From Zoroaster sp. YZ-2022 (lineage: Eukaryota; Echinodermata; Asteroidea; Forcipulatida; Zoroasteridae): a stretch of 64,000 bases of DNA. The notes under the pieces are model-generated. The model worked only from the letters and a program-made list of their open reading frames with translations, ran no database searches and was not told the origin of the DNA. The stretch covers positions 28,843,064 to 28,907,063 of the forward strand of contig CM055819.1 of NCBI GenBank assembly GCA_029582265.1, in the 5' to 3' direction. The position numbers and the translations under genes are program-made. Shown here one piece after another: positions 11,475 to 23,875 of the stretch (position 1 is the stretch's first letter; the number at the start of each line of letters is the position of its first letter).

Positions 11475-11808
11475 CCCTTTTCACCCGCCCACCCCTCTCA
11501 CCCCTGCCCACCCCCTCTCACCCCTCTCACCCCTCTCACCCCTCTCACCCCCGCCTACCCCCTCTCACCCTGCCCACCCCCTCTCATCCCTCTCACCCCC
11601 GCCCACCCCCTCTCACCCCTTTCACCCCCGCCCTCCCCTCTCACCCCCGCCCACCCTTCTATCCCGCCCACCCCTCTATCTCGCCCACCCCTCTACCCCG
11701 CCCATCCCCGCCCACCCCCTCTCACCTCGCCCACCCCCTCTCACCTCGCCCATCCCCTCTCACCCGCCCACCCCTCTCAACCCCGCCCACCCCCTCTTCC
11801 AACTGTTG
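11475..11808 (+). repeat. Pyrimidine-only minisatellite (CCCCTCTCA-type)
   Basis: Roughly 330 bp of almost pure C/T/A with no G except in cccgccc. The core repeats a 9-bp unit cccctctca, blended with a longer unit of the form cccccgcccaccccctctca. Reading frames through it give meaningless Pro/Ser/His or Leu-rich peptides. The complementary strand has many GGGG runs. Confidence 0.9.
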
Positions 11809-12630
11809 TAAGGTGTTATTTATAAATAATGTCCCTCTCCCATTCCACGGTTTATAATGCCCATGATATACATGTACATGTAACACACACAAACAAAAGG
11901 AACATAAACCAGAAATAGTAAACACATTGTTGACTTGTTTCTAGTGTTTATAGATTTATTCAGTCAACATGAGTGTAACAACAAAGTGAATGTGGGTTTA
12001 TACACAGGTGTAATAAAACAGATTGGAAGATAATAATAACTGAGTAAACAACATGATTGTACAGTTTTATAGCTGACTCCATCAGACCAATAAATAGTCC
12101 AGTCTCAAGTCTTGAAATATACATATAAATATATATTTAATGTTGCGACCATGTTTGTAAAATGCTTTATAGCTAAGACTGAGTATATACTGTACGAGTG
12201 CCTTGTACATTACTGAACAAAAAGCTTGTCATTGGAAAACAACACCATAAACTTAATACTTGGTATAGACAAGAAAATATTCTTAACCCCAACTTTAATA
12301 TGTCTCCGCAGTCTGTGTTTTCTTGATGGATTTTCAAGATCCTTTTCTTCTGTTGTATTTTAAGCTTCATACCTTGAAGGATTAATTATGATTAAATTGG
12401 CTACTGATACTACAATGTGACTGCGACACATTTCAACAAACATGAATTATCAAATTACAGTGTTAGCAAATTATTATCTGAAAGCCAACTTGATGTGAAG
12501 CTGGTTAAGGTGACGATCATTCTGTACATGATTCGTGCCTGAAGAGCTCTCATTTCAGAGAAGATAGGAACAAATATGCACAGTTTCAAAAGATTGCTAG
12601 ATGGCAACTTTTGTGGTGCCAAAAATTGCG
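11809..12630. other. No gene seen
   Basis: AT-rich non-coding DNA without clear repeats or coding signatures. Confidence 0.5.
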
Positions 12631-13120
12631 AATGCTTTCACTCTGCATTGAGCCGAAGCTTTCACTCTGCATTGAGCTGAAGCTTTCACTCCGCATTGAG
12701 CTGAAGCTTTCACTCTGCATTGAGCCAAAGCTTTCACTCCGCATTGAGCTGAAGCTTTCACTCCGCATTGAGCCGAAGCTTTCACTCCGCATTGAGCTGA
12801 AGCTTTCACTCCGCATTGAGCCGAAGCTTTCACTCCGCATTGAGCCGAAGCTTTCACTCCGCATTGAGCCGAAGCTTTCACTCCGCATTGAGCCGAAGCT
12901 TTCACTCCGCATTGAGCCGAAGCTTTCACTCCGCATTGAGCCGAAGCTTTCACTCCGCATTGAGCCAAGCTTTCACTCCGCATTGAGCCGAAGCTTTCAC
13001 TCCGCATTGAGCCGAAGCTTTCACTCCGCATTGAGCCGAAGCTTTCACTCCGCATTGAGCCGAAGCTTTCACTCCGCATTGAGCCGAAGCTTTCACTCCG
13101 CATTGAGCTGAAGCTTTCAC
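12631..13120 (+). repeat. 24-bp minisatellite, about 20 copies
   Basis: The unit is gaagctttcactccgcattg plus agcc (24 bp). The left third mixes variants (ctctgc for ctccgc, agctg for agccg, agccaaag); the right two thirds are nearly uniform. One unit near 12965 has lost a base. Because 24 is a multiple of three, several frames on both strands stay open and give spurious octapeptide repeats (minus strand MRSESFGS). Each unit contains an aagctt hexamer. Confidence 0.95.
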
Positions 13121-15393
13121 AGATTAGGTGTTCAATGTCCTTTAATGTAGGATTTTTGAGCCTTTGCATGGTGGAGATAGATCAATGTTTTGGTGTTCCT
13201 TCGGTTACATCATGTAATAATCTCATGTACACCGTGTATTTATGTAACCTTGATTCTTAGAATGAAATCGTGTCATATAAAAGCAGTCATGCCAACATTA
13301 CCATCATTGTAACTTCCCTTTAAGATTATAGTATACTGAAAGATATTAGAAATACAACAAACCCTGCTGTTGGAGTTTGGATGGTTTGGGGAGGATAAGG
13401 TTAATAATTCTTAATAAAATGTTCTGTAAAACTAAGGCAAGTGGGGTATGCAGGCTTATATATGTAAATTCATATTACAAACTTCATTGGGATAAACATA
13501 CATACACACATACATTATATGTATTCACATATTCAATACTCAGATATACCTTACTGTATAATGATGGCATTCATTTAAAACATCTAATTATTATTTACTA
13601 GACGACTAATTACAACATTACATCACTGGTAAAGGGAATGTACAGTATTGGGAAAAAAAGTGTTATTTATTTATTTAATTTTATTTAAAAACATCAAACA
13701 TGGTCAGTAGTACAATAACATACTAAATTGACCAGTGCATAATATTAAAAGGCAACATTTGAAAATAAACCGTTCCAAAATGTTACATATGATAAAATAC
13801 AAGAGTAAATACATATACATTGTATATATAAGATGTTTAAAAAATGTCTACAAACACTGTACATGTACAGTAGCATAGTTAAAAATGCACTGCTAAAATA
13901 TCAAAAAAAGTCTAAAATATATAAATGAGCTCTATTGAATTAGAGATTCTTCCCAGGGGCTAAATGTTTGTGCTCTGCTATACTTGTTCATGGTAAATGT
14001 AAGTGTGACAATCCCAACCATGGGGTCGGGTGGGGTGGGTGGTCACTGTCACCAATGCATTGGTTTGACTACATTTTGATTGATATTTCACTCAGCTTGG
14101 AACATTCAGGATAAAATCTTGTTGCTTTGAAGTGGGGATAATCATTTTGAATCTTGAATTCAGGAGAACAACCTACAATATTTTAAACATGTCGACTTCG
14201 GTAACAGTCTGTTGGGTTAAGCCATCCAGATATTCTAGAGTAATAGAGGATGGACCAAGGAGCAGAATTACAGAGAAGGGGATTTAGTGAGCGGTGCCGT
14301 AGTACCCGTCTCTTATGTACAAGTCAGGTACCTATAAGGCAAAGATCATCAATTTGAATCGCGAGTACATTATTTCCATCTTCATTATCGAGACTGTCGG
14401 ATTTAACGTACTTGTAGTATGACAACTTAAAGATTAATTAATATTACCATTTTAGTTTTATTTATTTTGCTATTCAATTTGAAATTGAATTAAAGCTCCC
14501 TACGTTATGAAGTTGACTTTTGCGGTGTTTTTTTTTTTTCGGAGCCATTCTAAAAATTGAGCCCATCATTTCAAACTACATGTACACAGATGAGAAAGAA
14601 ATGCATTTAACCCAATACATGTACTTACTGACATAAAACAAGTCACAGGTGATAAGTGTCAGCGAGTGAAATAGCACTATTTATAATATATAAGTCATAA
14701 TTCATTCGTCTGAATTAAATTGCCCACATATTATGATTATAGCCTAATCATTTTTATTTGAGTCAATAATTACACTGTACCCACTAATGTTGGAAACCTG
14801 ATATTACACAGATACGGACATGCGTTAAGGAATGTATTTAACCTAATATTTTCCGACATTAAATTGATAAGATAGCACCATCATAATTGTATTGAATTGA
14901 AACCCATTTATTTTTACCATTGACAAATAAAACGTTCTAATTTAAAGCGCAAGTTAGATTCTGAGGATTCCGACTCGGACAGTGATCCTCCCTTGATTTT
15001 GCTCTTCACGCTCCACCCACCATTGAATATACAGTCTTTCCATCCACCAAGGAGTCTGTAATCTCTCCACCCACCTAGGATTCTATCGTTTCATTTTTTT
15101 AAAGTTCGCGACTTACATGTTCATTACTTAATTTATCCTTCTTGTTTTCTTTAGAGTCTGGTGTTGCAAAATGCCTGGGTGTTGCAAAATGCCTGGGTGT
15201 TGGTGCATGTATATTATTGTGTACTTATTATTCTGAAGTACATGGAATAGTATATGTTCATCCGTAAATTCAGTTAACAAGAAAAAGTAAGTTAGGTTGG
15301 ATCCAGGGTATCTAGCACAACAATAATTATTTGTGCACCTCGGATGAAGAATCATCAATTTTTTGACAATCTGGCTCATCTGAAGAATTCAGG
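13121..15393. other. No gene seen
   Basis: About 2.3 kb of AT-rich sequence with no convincing reading frame. A short direct duplication (gttgcaaaatgcctgggt, twice) lies at about 15162-15198. The stretch at 13660-13900 resembles a decayed retroelement tail in composition only. Confidence 0.45.
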
Positions 15394-16466
15394 TTAAAAC
15401 AGAGCATTTGCTGTACAGCAAAGTGGTGTTTGTTCGGGTGCTATTGATATCAGTACATCAGCTGACCCTGGCATGGAAATAGCACGATGTTCATATGGCA
15501 AGTCTCTCTTAATACTCACATGAGATGTAGGCTTACTTACAGTTTCAAATTGGTCCAGGTTCAAATTGCCCTTCTCATAACCCCACAAAATATCATAGGA
15601 TTGTGTCTCAGGAATGTTTCTCGGATTTTCCAAGCTCATTGGCAGACACTTGAAATCATTCTGGACAGTATAATTTTGGAAGTGACTTGGAATTAGAGGG
15701 GGCACAGGATTCATGTTAGCATTTCCTGTCTTGATTTTAAGGGTTAATATCAATGGATAATGATCCGATCCAAATGCATCTTTACCTTGGTCTACTTTTA
15801 AAGTAGATATGATTTTCCAATCTATTTCCCTGCAGAGCACATAATCCAAAACATGTGCTTCAGTGGTTAGTCTGGCAGATTCTTCTCCAACACGACCATT
15901 AGCAATGCGAAAATCTGTTCTTTGACAGAATTCCAATAACATCTTACCATTACTATTAATTCTATCTTTCTCAACAGTGAATAACCTTCTTTAGTGTCTC
16001 TCATCTTTAAAGTACATGTATATGCATTGAAATCACCACCAAGGACAAACTGGGCACATGGATACAGATCTTTCAGTTGCTTATACTCTCTCTCCATAAT
16101 TACAAGTACTTCTTCTTCAGAAGCGTCCTTTGTTGGAGGATTATAAATCACTCCAAATATTATCTGAGCATATTCAGGTTGTTTGGGGTGTGCTAATACC
16201 CAAAGGATATTTGTAGACATGTTTGGGATCTCACGACTTTCATAATTGTCATTAGAAAACATACATGCAACACCGCCACTTTCTATTTTCTTTTTATAAC
16301 TAGTGAAACCTTTAAACTTATACAAATTATCACTTTCTGCGGCATATAATCTTGTTTCAGTTAAACACATAATGTCAAATTTTTCTTTATCATTAAATTC
16401 TTGTATTGATGTTCTACGTCCTCTCAGCCCATTCACATTCCAGATCAGAATCTTTATCTCACTCAT
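15394..16466 (-). pseudogene. LINE-type AP endonuclease domain (EEP fold), frameshifted
   Basis: From the ATG at 16464-16466 the minus strand encodes MSEIKILIWNVNGLRGRR, then CLTETRLY, SGGVACMFS, then FVLGGDFNAY. These are the ordered catalytic motifs of the endonuclease/exonuclease/phosphatase family used by LINEs to nick target DNA. After a frameshift near 15975 the frame 15394-15942 continues LLEFCQRTDFRIANGRVG, then DYVLCREIDW and the terminal FGSDHYPLILTL motif. The Asp/Asn of GDFN and the Asp-His of SDHYP are present. No reverse transcriptase follows toward 15.0 kb, so this is a 5' fragment of a LINE or a degraded stand-alone domain. A 21-base poly-T (minus sense) lies directly upstream of the start. 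Confidence 0.85.
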
Positions 16467-16534
16467 GATCCTACAAAAAAAAAAAAAAAAAAAAATCATT
16501 AGAAATTGTTCTACCCAGTTTATTATAATAATAA

Positions 16535-16905
16535 TAAACAATACTAATGGACACTTATATTGCGCCGGTATCCACCAAGTTTGACACTCATCATGCATGA
16601 ACATTATTACCCCTGTCATCGGGCCAGTTATATCATTCCTAGAACCATCTCAACTCCCTGGGGAGTATGCAGCCCATGCTGCTAAATGTGTAGCGCAACA
16701 AGCGTAATCAAAACACAATTACCATCTCTGCCTTCACAGGTCCCCATTTATACTCCTGGGTGAAGAGAAGCAATTATAGTTATAGTGTCTTGCTCAGGGA
16801 CACAAGCATCACGGTCATGGCTGGGATTCGAACCCACATTCTGACGACTCGGCCATCAGAACAACAAGTCTGATGCACTAGACTGCTCGGCCATGGCACT
16901 CCATG
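16535..16905 (-). mobile_element. tRNA-derived SINE, family B
   Basis: The minus strand starts near 16905 with 'tgccatggccgagcagtct' and box B 'gtgggttcgaatcccagcc'. It then has the conserved 'tgagcaagacac' region, a body with 'ctccccagggagttgagatg', and a 3' tail 'ggtggataccggcgcaa' leading into ATT repeats. The copy at 54715-55078 aligns throughout. It differs from family A in the body and tail while sharing the head and central block. Confidence 0.85.
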
Positions 16906-17027
16906 TTACAGGTACAGTTTATTAAAACACAGCTCTCATGGCCCCATATTGCTATTAGTCTGACTTGGTGTATTCTGAGATTATTTGACATCAGTCAAGA
17001 CTGATTAATGTAAATGTACACTGTATG

Positions 17028-17405
17028 TGTCGTGGCCGAGCGGTCTAGTGCGTCGGATTCAAGTTCTGGTGGCATCAGAATGTGGGTTCGAATCCCAGCC
17101 TGGCCGGTCGCGGCGCTTGTGTCCTTGAGCAAGACACTTAACCATAATTGCTTCTTCCTTTGGATGGAACGTTAAGCCATAGGTCCCGTGTACTATAAAC
17201 ATCAGTGCACGTTAAAGAACCCATAATGACACTTATCGTGCAAGAGTAGGGGTTTACCCCGGTGTCTCTGGTAGCTAATTAAGCAACACTTGGAGAGGAG
17301 ATGGGTGCCACCAAGTGTAATAGTATCACCCACAGAAACGACTATGAGCCATCAAGATGTCACCCCAATGGCCTCCTAGGCTATGGGACATACCATACCA
17401 TACCA
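17028..17405 (+). mobile_element. tRNA-derived SINE, family A, with 11-bp TSD
   Basis: The element starts tgtcgtggccgagcggtct (box A) with box B 'gtgggttcgaatcccagcc', passes 'tgtccttgagcaagacactt' and ends in a ccata-type tail. It is flanked by perfect 11-bp direct repeats, tacactgtatg, at 17017-17027 and 17406-17416. This shows a target-primed insertion and fixes both ends. Head and variable-arm length suggest a leucine- or serine-type tRNA ancestor. Confidence 0.93.
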
Positions 17406-17416
17406 TACACTGTATG

Positions 17417-19045
17417 AGTGGGGGTCAAGTTTAGTTGTTGTTTTTTCAAACAAATTTGCATAATATTTATATCATGTCATGTCAAACAAATTGGAGGAGG
17501 GAGCATGACCATGTCCCCTCCCCAATATTTATTTCCTTCTTTAAACAAACCTTTTAGAGCATACAAATGATTCGATTATTCCGTTGTATTGTTCTATTAC
17601 AGACAAACCCAATTAACATATTTAGACCTATTCCATACAACATAAATGTAGGCCTATACCCAGTAGTGTTACACAAAACAGAAACTTTGAAATTCACGAA
17701 TAGTTTATCATATAAAAAATAATAATTCAAACCCTAAATTTTAAAACTTAAAAAAAGAAATCGGGAATTTATCGGTTTGGGAGGGGGCTTTAGGTTTTTA
17801 ATTATCTTTTTTTTGGGGGGGGGGGGGGGTAGATATAGGTCATGGGTCATATTCCATGCCGTCCCTGCCCTTAATTGTAACAAGAAATCTGGCGGTGAGC
17901 CTGCTTATCAATCATCCTGAGAAATGATTTGTTCTGAAATGCTTTTATCTGATATAAAACGGGAATTGTTATGTCAAATTTACAAACATGCAACATTTTT
18001 TTCTCCAAAATGTAATCACCTATATTTTGTAATGAAACTTTCACATGTTATTTTTACAATATATTTCTTGAAAACTAGAGGGTTAAAAGGAATGCACTTT
18101 ACCAAATACCAATGTGGGACTTTTACTTAAATGGCAAATTAATATTTTGTAACTCTTTTACCATTTGGCTCTTTGTCTGTGTTGATTTGGTGCGGGTAAA
18201 CTATAAATGAGAGAATAAGAATTATAAAGAAGATAAAATAAAATGTTTTTTTTTTGTCAAAAAAATACAGAAATTTAAGTTCCATTGGCTTTTAATACTT
18301 ATAATATAACTATTTGCATACTGCGATGGGGGGGGGGGGACACGGGACTGGTGAGATAACACACCCCTGAAGTGCACCCGTGTTGATGGAGATAGACAAG
18401 TACTGCTTGGTGTGTGAACTGAAAATGGTCAAGAAAGGAACCAGCTCAGCCTGATTAACAAGAAATTTCAATACCAGCCTCTTGAAGTCATTTCATGATA
18501 CTGGATGTCAAAGCATTTGATCGGTAGTCATTCAATATTGAAACATTTTTGCCCTTCGGTACCGGGACTAACGTTGAAGTTTTTCAGATCTGTGGGGGTA
18601 GTACCTCGATCTAAAGTTATTTGAAAAATGGTTTTTCATTGAAACATTGCTATTTTACTTGAAAGGATAAACAAAATGCTTTAAAAGAGTTTTTATAGTG
18701 AATTAATTTTGGCTGTTAATCACCATTAAATGGATTTTTGTCAGTTTCATTTATCCACCGTGTTGGCAAAAAAAATTGTAAAAGTTAGATCATGGCCATA
18801 TATTATGCAAATAACCATTTTAACGATGACAAATGTTAACAGTGCGGCCATCTTTGTCATCCATGTGTAAAGCATGCCCTCTATTGACAACATTTTTCTC
18901 TATTTGACTCGTAAGTGTGAGAGCTAACTGGATGCAAACATTGCCCTGGACCCACATACCATGAGATCACTTCGCTTGCTGGTTTGGATTTTTCCCACCC
19001 AGCCCCTATTACAAAATCATTTCACACGGCAGAATTCCAATCAAT
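17417..19045 (+). repeat. Diverged left margin of the 2-kb array
   Basis: From about 17600 the sequence follows the array monomer at clearly lower identity: 'atacaacataaatgtaggcc', 'ataattcaaaccct', 'gggaatttatcggtttggga', then 'gtaactcttttaccatttgg' and 'gagaataagaattataaaga' near 18140-18230. It includes a T/G homopolymer junction at about 17806-17830. It contains no copy of the inverted-repeat element. The stretch 18240-18960 shows no other feature. Confidence 0.65.
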
Positions 19046-19755
19046 CATGTTTGTCATATTTTTTTTTTTTTTACCAACCAGTAAAATATGTAACACATGT
19101 ATACGCGTTTATTGGAACGAGACCAAATTTCCCAAACACAAACTATGGTGGCTAAGAGAGGCCTCACACTATAAGGCAAACGTTCATACCCCTATGTAAA
19201 AAAAAGTCCTTTAAAACACAGCACGGCAGAATTCCAATTGATCCAGCAATTTTGGCTGCAATTGGATATCGTTTCATAGCAAATAAAAAACATGGATCTG
19301 TGTCGACATCGCACGGAGAACAGAAACCGAAGACTTATTTTTTGGCCTCACTTAAATCATAAAACATTAATTTGTAACTCCTTTACCACTTCGCAAGTTG
19401 AGATGGCTCGTGTTAGTACCGGTAATTCATCACTTGGTGGGCTGGGATTCTATAAATGAGAAAATAAGAATTATAAAGAATCCATATGGTTCATACTGTT
19501 GCATCAATGTACATAATCTAATTTAATGTCCTTTGTTTGCTGGAAGGTCATGGTAAACAAACTGGGAGTTTCCTTCATTTCCCTTCCCTCAATATTTATG
19601 ACAGGGTATGGCAATGGTCCCACCCCAAACAAATATTGCCCCCTAAAAAATTGTTATCTTGAGTACAAAAATATTTAAGTATTTTTACTTTAGCTCTGTA
19701 TGCATTAAACTAACTCAACACCATTAATATCATACACCTGATTTCTTACATAAAC

Positions 19756-20586
19756 TCCTCAAAAAAAGTTCGGAAACTCAAGTTTGACTGACGATTTCTC
19801 TTGTTACCAACTCATTTTCCTTGCATTTGGTATCATTGGAAAGCCCTGTTATTCCTCTTTACAATGATGTGCCATTTGTTATGATTACGCAATTGGGGGA
19901 TGTGCAGCACAGCTGAATATGGGGGTGGGTGTAAAGTGAAATGTTGCAAAATGCATTGCTATTGTCAAAAGTGTATTGACTCTTGCTGTTAGGAGTTGTT
20001 TGGAAGATGGATGTGTCTTGAATGATTGTCTGCTTACTAACCAATATTTAAAGGTTTTAGGCCATAAATGTGCGGGAAAAGTTCAGAAATCCACATGGCC
20101 TGTCACAATAAATTGCCTCCGGGATAGCAACTCTGTTGTTAATGTGGATGAGTTTCAAACAGAGTAAAAGAATTTGTCATTTTCTGCACTCAAACACCCA
20201 GTAATTCTCAATCAATAACAACAAATCTCTCTCACAGTACAATGAAACTCTCTATCACTAACAAGACGTACGGAAAGTCTTTTTTTCTGGTTTAATCATT
20301 GAACAGCTTCCTTCATTGAACAAACAATGTTAAGCCAAGAGCCTCCTCCAAGCAAAAGGGGAATGCACTGTATGACAATAGCAATGCATTTTGCAACATT
20401 TCACTTTACACCCACCCCCATATTCAGCTGTGCTGCACATCCCCCAATTGCATAATCATAACAAATGGCACATCATTGTAAAGAGGAATAACAGGGCTTT
20501 CCAATGATACCAAATCCAAGGAAAATGAGTTGGTAACAAGAGAGAAATTGTCAGTCAAACTTGAGTTTCCAAACTTTTTTTGAGGA
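19756..20586. mobile_element. Inverted-repeat element, array copy 1
   Basis: It begins tcctcaaaaaaagttcggaa and ends with the inverted form (ctttttttgagga). The arms are about 215 bp (19756-19970 and 20370-20586) and the unique core is about 400 bp. The architecture is that of a non-autonomous DNA transposon with long terminal inverted repeats. No transposase is encoded. Confidence 0.85.
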
Positions 20587-20761
20587 TTTTAGAAATTCAG
20601 TAAATAATTAACATTATGGAATTTGTATATGTATATATCGTATATTCAGTAATGTCTACAAACTGAAGTTATTAATATGATTTAAATATCCTCTATGATT
20701 CGATGAGACCAACAAAATTCTTCCTCAGTTGCTTTTGTGTGAAATCTTTTGACCTATTTCT

Positions 20762-20793
<32 letters not shown>

Positions 20794-21823
20794 GGGGGGG
20801 GGTATAGGTTTTGTTATAATCTTTCCATACAACATACATTGTAGGCCCACACCAGGTAGTGTTCAACAAAACATTAAAAGCAACAAACTTAGAAATTCAA
20901 GAACGGTTAATAAAAAAAAGTACATAACGGTAAATAAAAACTAATAATTCAAACCCTGAATTTCAAACAGAAACCAGAGATTTATTGGTTTGGGAGGGGG
21001 ATAGGGGTAGGTCATAGATCCTATTGGACCTTTAGGCCAAAAAAAAAACGTTCCTGGTCATAGGTGGGCTTCAAAATCGGTGTGATAACACGTTTTTAAA
21101 CATGTTTGTCATATTTTTTTTTTTTTTTACCAAGCAGTAAAATATGTAACACATGTATACGCGTTTATTGGAACGAGACCAAATTTCCCAAACACAAACT
21201 ATGGTGGCTAAGAGAGGCCTCACACTATAAGGCAAACGTTCATACCCCTATGTAAAAAAAAAGTCCTTTAAAGCACAGCACGGCAGAATTCCAATTGATC
21301 CAGCAATTTTGGCTGCAATTGGATATCGTTTCATAGCAAATAAAAAACATGGGTCTGTGTCGACACGTGCGCGGAGAACAGAAACCGAAGACTTATTTTT
21401 TGGCCTCACTTAAATCATAAAACATTAATTTGTAACTCCTTTACCACTTCGCAAGTTGAGATGGCTCGTGTTAGTACCGGTAATTCATCACTTGGTGGGC
21501 TGGGATTCTATAAATGAGAAAATAAGAATTATAAAGAATCCATATGGTTCATACTGTTGCATCAATGTACATAATCTAATTTAATGTCCTTTGTTTGCTG
21601 GAAGGTCATGGTAAACAAACTGGGGAGTTTCCCTTCATTTCCCTTCCCTCAATATTTATGACAGGGGTATGGCAATGGTCCCACCCCCAAACAAATATTG
21701 CCCCCCCCTAAAAAAAATTGTTATCTTGAGTACAAAAATATTTAAGTATTTTTTACTTTAGCTCTGTATGCATTAAACTAACTCAACACCATTAATATCA
21801 TACACCTGATTTCTTACATAAAC

Positions 21824-22653
21824 TCCTCAAAAAAAGTTCGGAAACTCAAGTTTGACTGACGATTTCTCTCTTGTTACCAACTCATTTTCCTTGCATTTGG
21901 TATCATTGGAAAGCCCTGTTATTCCTCTTTACAATGATGTGCCATTTGTTATGATTACGCAATTGGGATGTGCAGCACAGCTGAATATGGGATTGGTGTA
22001 AAGTGAAATGTTGCAAAATGCATTGCTATTGTCAAAAGTGTATTGACTCTTGCTGTTAGGAGTTGTTTGGAAGATGGATGTGTCTTGAATGATTGTCTGC
22101 TTACTAACCAATATTTAAAGGTTTTAGGCCATAAATGTGCGGGAAAAGTTCAGAAATCCACATGGCCTGTCACAATAAATTGCCTCCGGGATAGCAACTC
22201 TGTTGTTAATGTGGATGAGTTTCAAACAGAGTAAAAGAATTTGTCATTTTCTGCACTCAAACACCCAGTAATTCTCAATCAATAACAACAAATCTCTCTC
22301 ACAGTACAATGAAACTCTCTATCACTAACAAGACGTACGGAAAGTCTTTTTTTCTGGTTTAATCATTGAACAGCTTCCTTCATTGAACAAACAATGTTAA
22401 GCCAAGAGCCTCCTCCAAGCAAAAGGGGAATGCACTGTATGACAATAGCAATGCATTTTGCAACATTTCACTTTACACCCACCCCCATATCCAGCTGTGC
22501 TGCACATCCCCCAATTGCATAATCATAACAAATGGCACATCATTGTAAAGAGGAATAACAGGGCTTTCCAATGATACCAAATCCAAGGAAAATGAGTTGG
22601 TAACAAGAGAGAAATTGTCAGTCAAACTTGAGTTTCCAAACTTTTTTTGAGGA
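21824..22653. mobile_element. Inverted-repeat element, array copy 2
   Basis: Same ends, arms and core as copy 1. The left arm reads 'aatatgggattggtg' where copy 1 has a G-run, a variant shared with copy 3. The right arm reads atatccagctg instead of atattcagctg. Confidence 0.85.
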
Positions 22654-23875
22654 TTTTAGAAATTCAGTAAATAATTAACATTATGGAATTTGTATATGTA
22701 TATATCGTATATTCAGTAATGTCTACAAACTGAAGTTATTAATATGATTTAAATATCCTCTATGATTCGATGAGACCAACAAAATTCTTCCTCAGTTGCT
22801 TTTGTGTGAAATCTTTTGACCTATTTCTGTTTTTTTTTTTGTTTTTTTTTTTGGGGGGGTGGGTATAGGTTTTGTTATAATCTTTCCATACAACATACAT
22901 TGTAGGCCCACACCAGGTAGTGTTCAACAAAACATTAAAAGCAACAAACTTAGAAATTCAAGAACAGTTAATAAAAAAAAGTACATAACGGTAAATAAAA
23001 ACTAATAATTCAAACCCTGAATTTCAAACAGAAACCAGAGATTTATTGGTTTGGGAGGGGGGTAGGTCATAGATCCTATTGGACCTTTAGGCAAAAAAAA
23101 AACGTTCTTGGTCATAGGTGGGCTTCAAAATCGGTATGATAACACGTTTTTAAACATGTTTGTCATATTTTTATTTTTTTTACCAACCAGTAAAATATGT
23201 AACACATGTATACGCGTTTATTGGAACGAGACCAAATTTCCCAAACACAAACTATGGTGGCTAAGAGAGGCCTCACACTATAAGGCAAACGTTCATACCC
23301 CTATGTAAAAAAAAAGTCCTTTAAAGCACAGCACGGCAGAATTCCAATTGATCCAGCAATTTTGGCTGCAATTGGATATCGTTTCATAGCAAATAAAAAA
23401 CATGGGTCTGTGTCGACACGTGCGCGGAGAACAGAAACCGAAGACTTATTTTTTGGCCTCACTTAAATCATAAAACATTAATTTGTAACTCCTTTACCAC
23501 TTCGCAAGTTGAGATGGCTCGTGTTAGTACCGGTAATTCATCACTTGGTGGGCTGGGATTCTATAAATGAGAAAATAAGAATTATAAAGAATCCATATGG
23601 TTCATACTGTTGCATCAATGTACATAATCTAATTTAATGTCCTTTGTTTGCTGGAAGGTCATGGTAAACAAACTGGGGAGTTTCCCTTCATTTCCCTTCC
23701 CTCAATATTTATGACAGGGGTATGGCAATGGTCCCACCCCCAAACAAATATTGTGCCCCCTAAAATAAATTGTTATCTTGAGTACAAAAATATTTAAGTA
23801 TTTTTTACTTTAGCTCTGTATGCATTAAACTAACTCAACACCATTAATATCATACACCTGATTTCTTACATAAAC

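Noticed and set aside
11285..11857. Pro/Ser/His-rich 190-codon frame
   Set aside because: Produced by the pyrimidine-only tract; composition is fully explained by the DNA repeat.
12586..13169. Repeat-protein-like frames on both strands (MRSESFGS repeats and others)
   Set aside because: Artefact of a 24-bp minisatellite whose unit length is a multiple of three; frames are open on both strands at once.
17028..17110. Functional tRNA gene at the SINE head
   Set aside because: The tRNA-like head is followed by a SINE body and bounded by a TSD; the acceptor stem does not close as a mature tRNA.
19976..20167. A 63-codon frame repeated in six of seven array monomers (MTLAVRSC... pattern)
   Set aside because: It starts at a TTG, lies in the core of a non-coding inverted-repeat element, and is conserved only because the whole DNA is near-identical; there is no domain and no codon-specific conservation.
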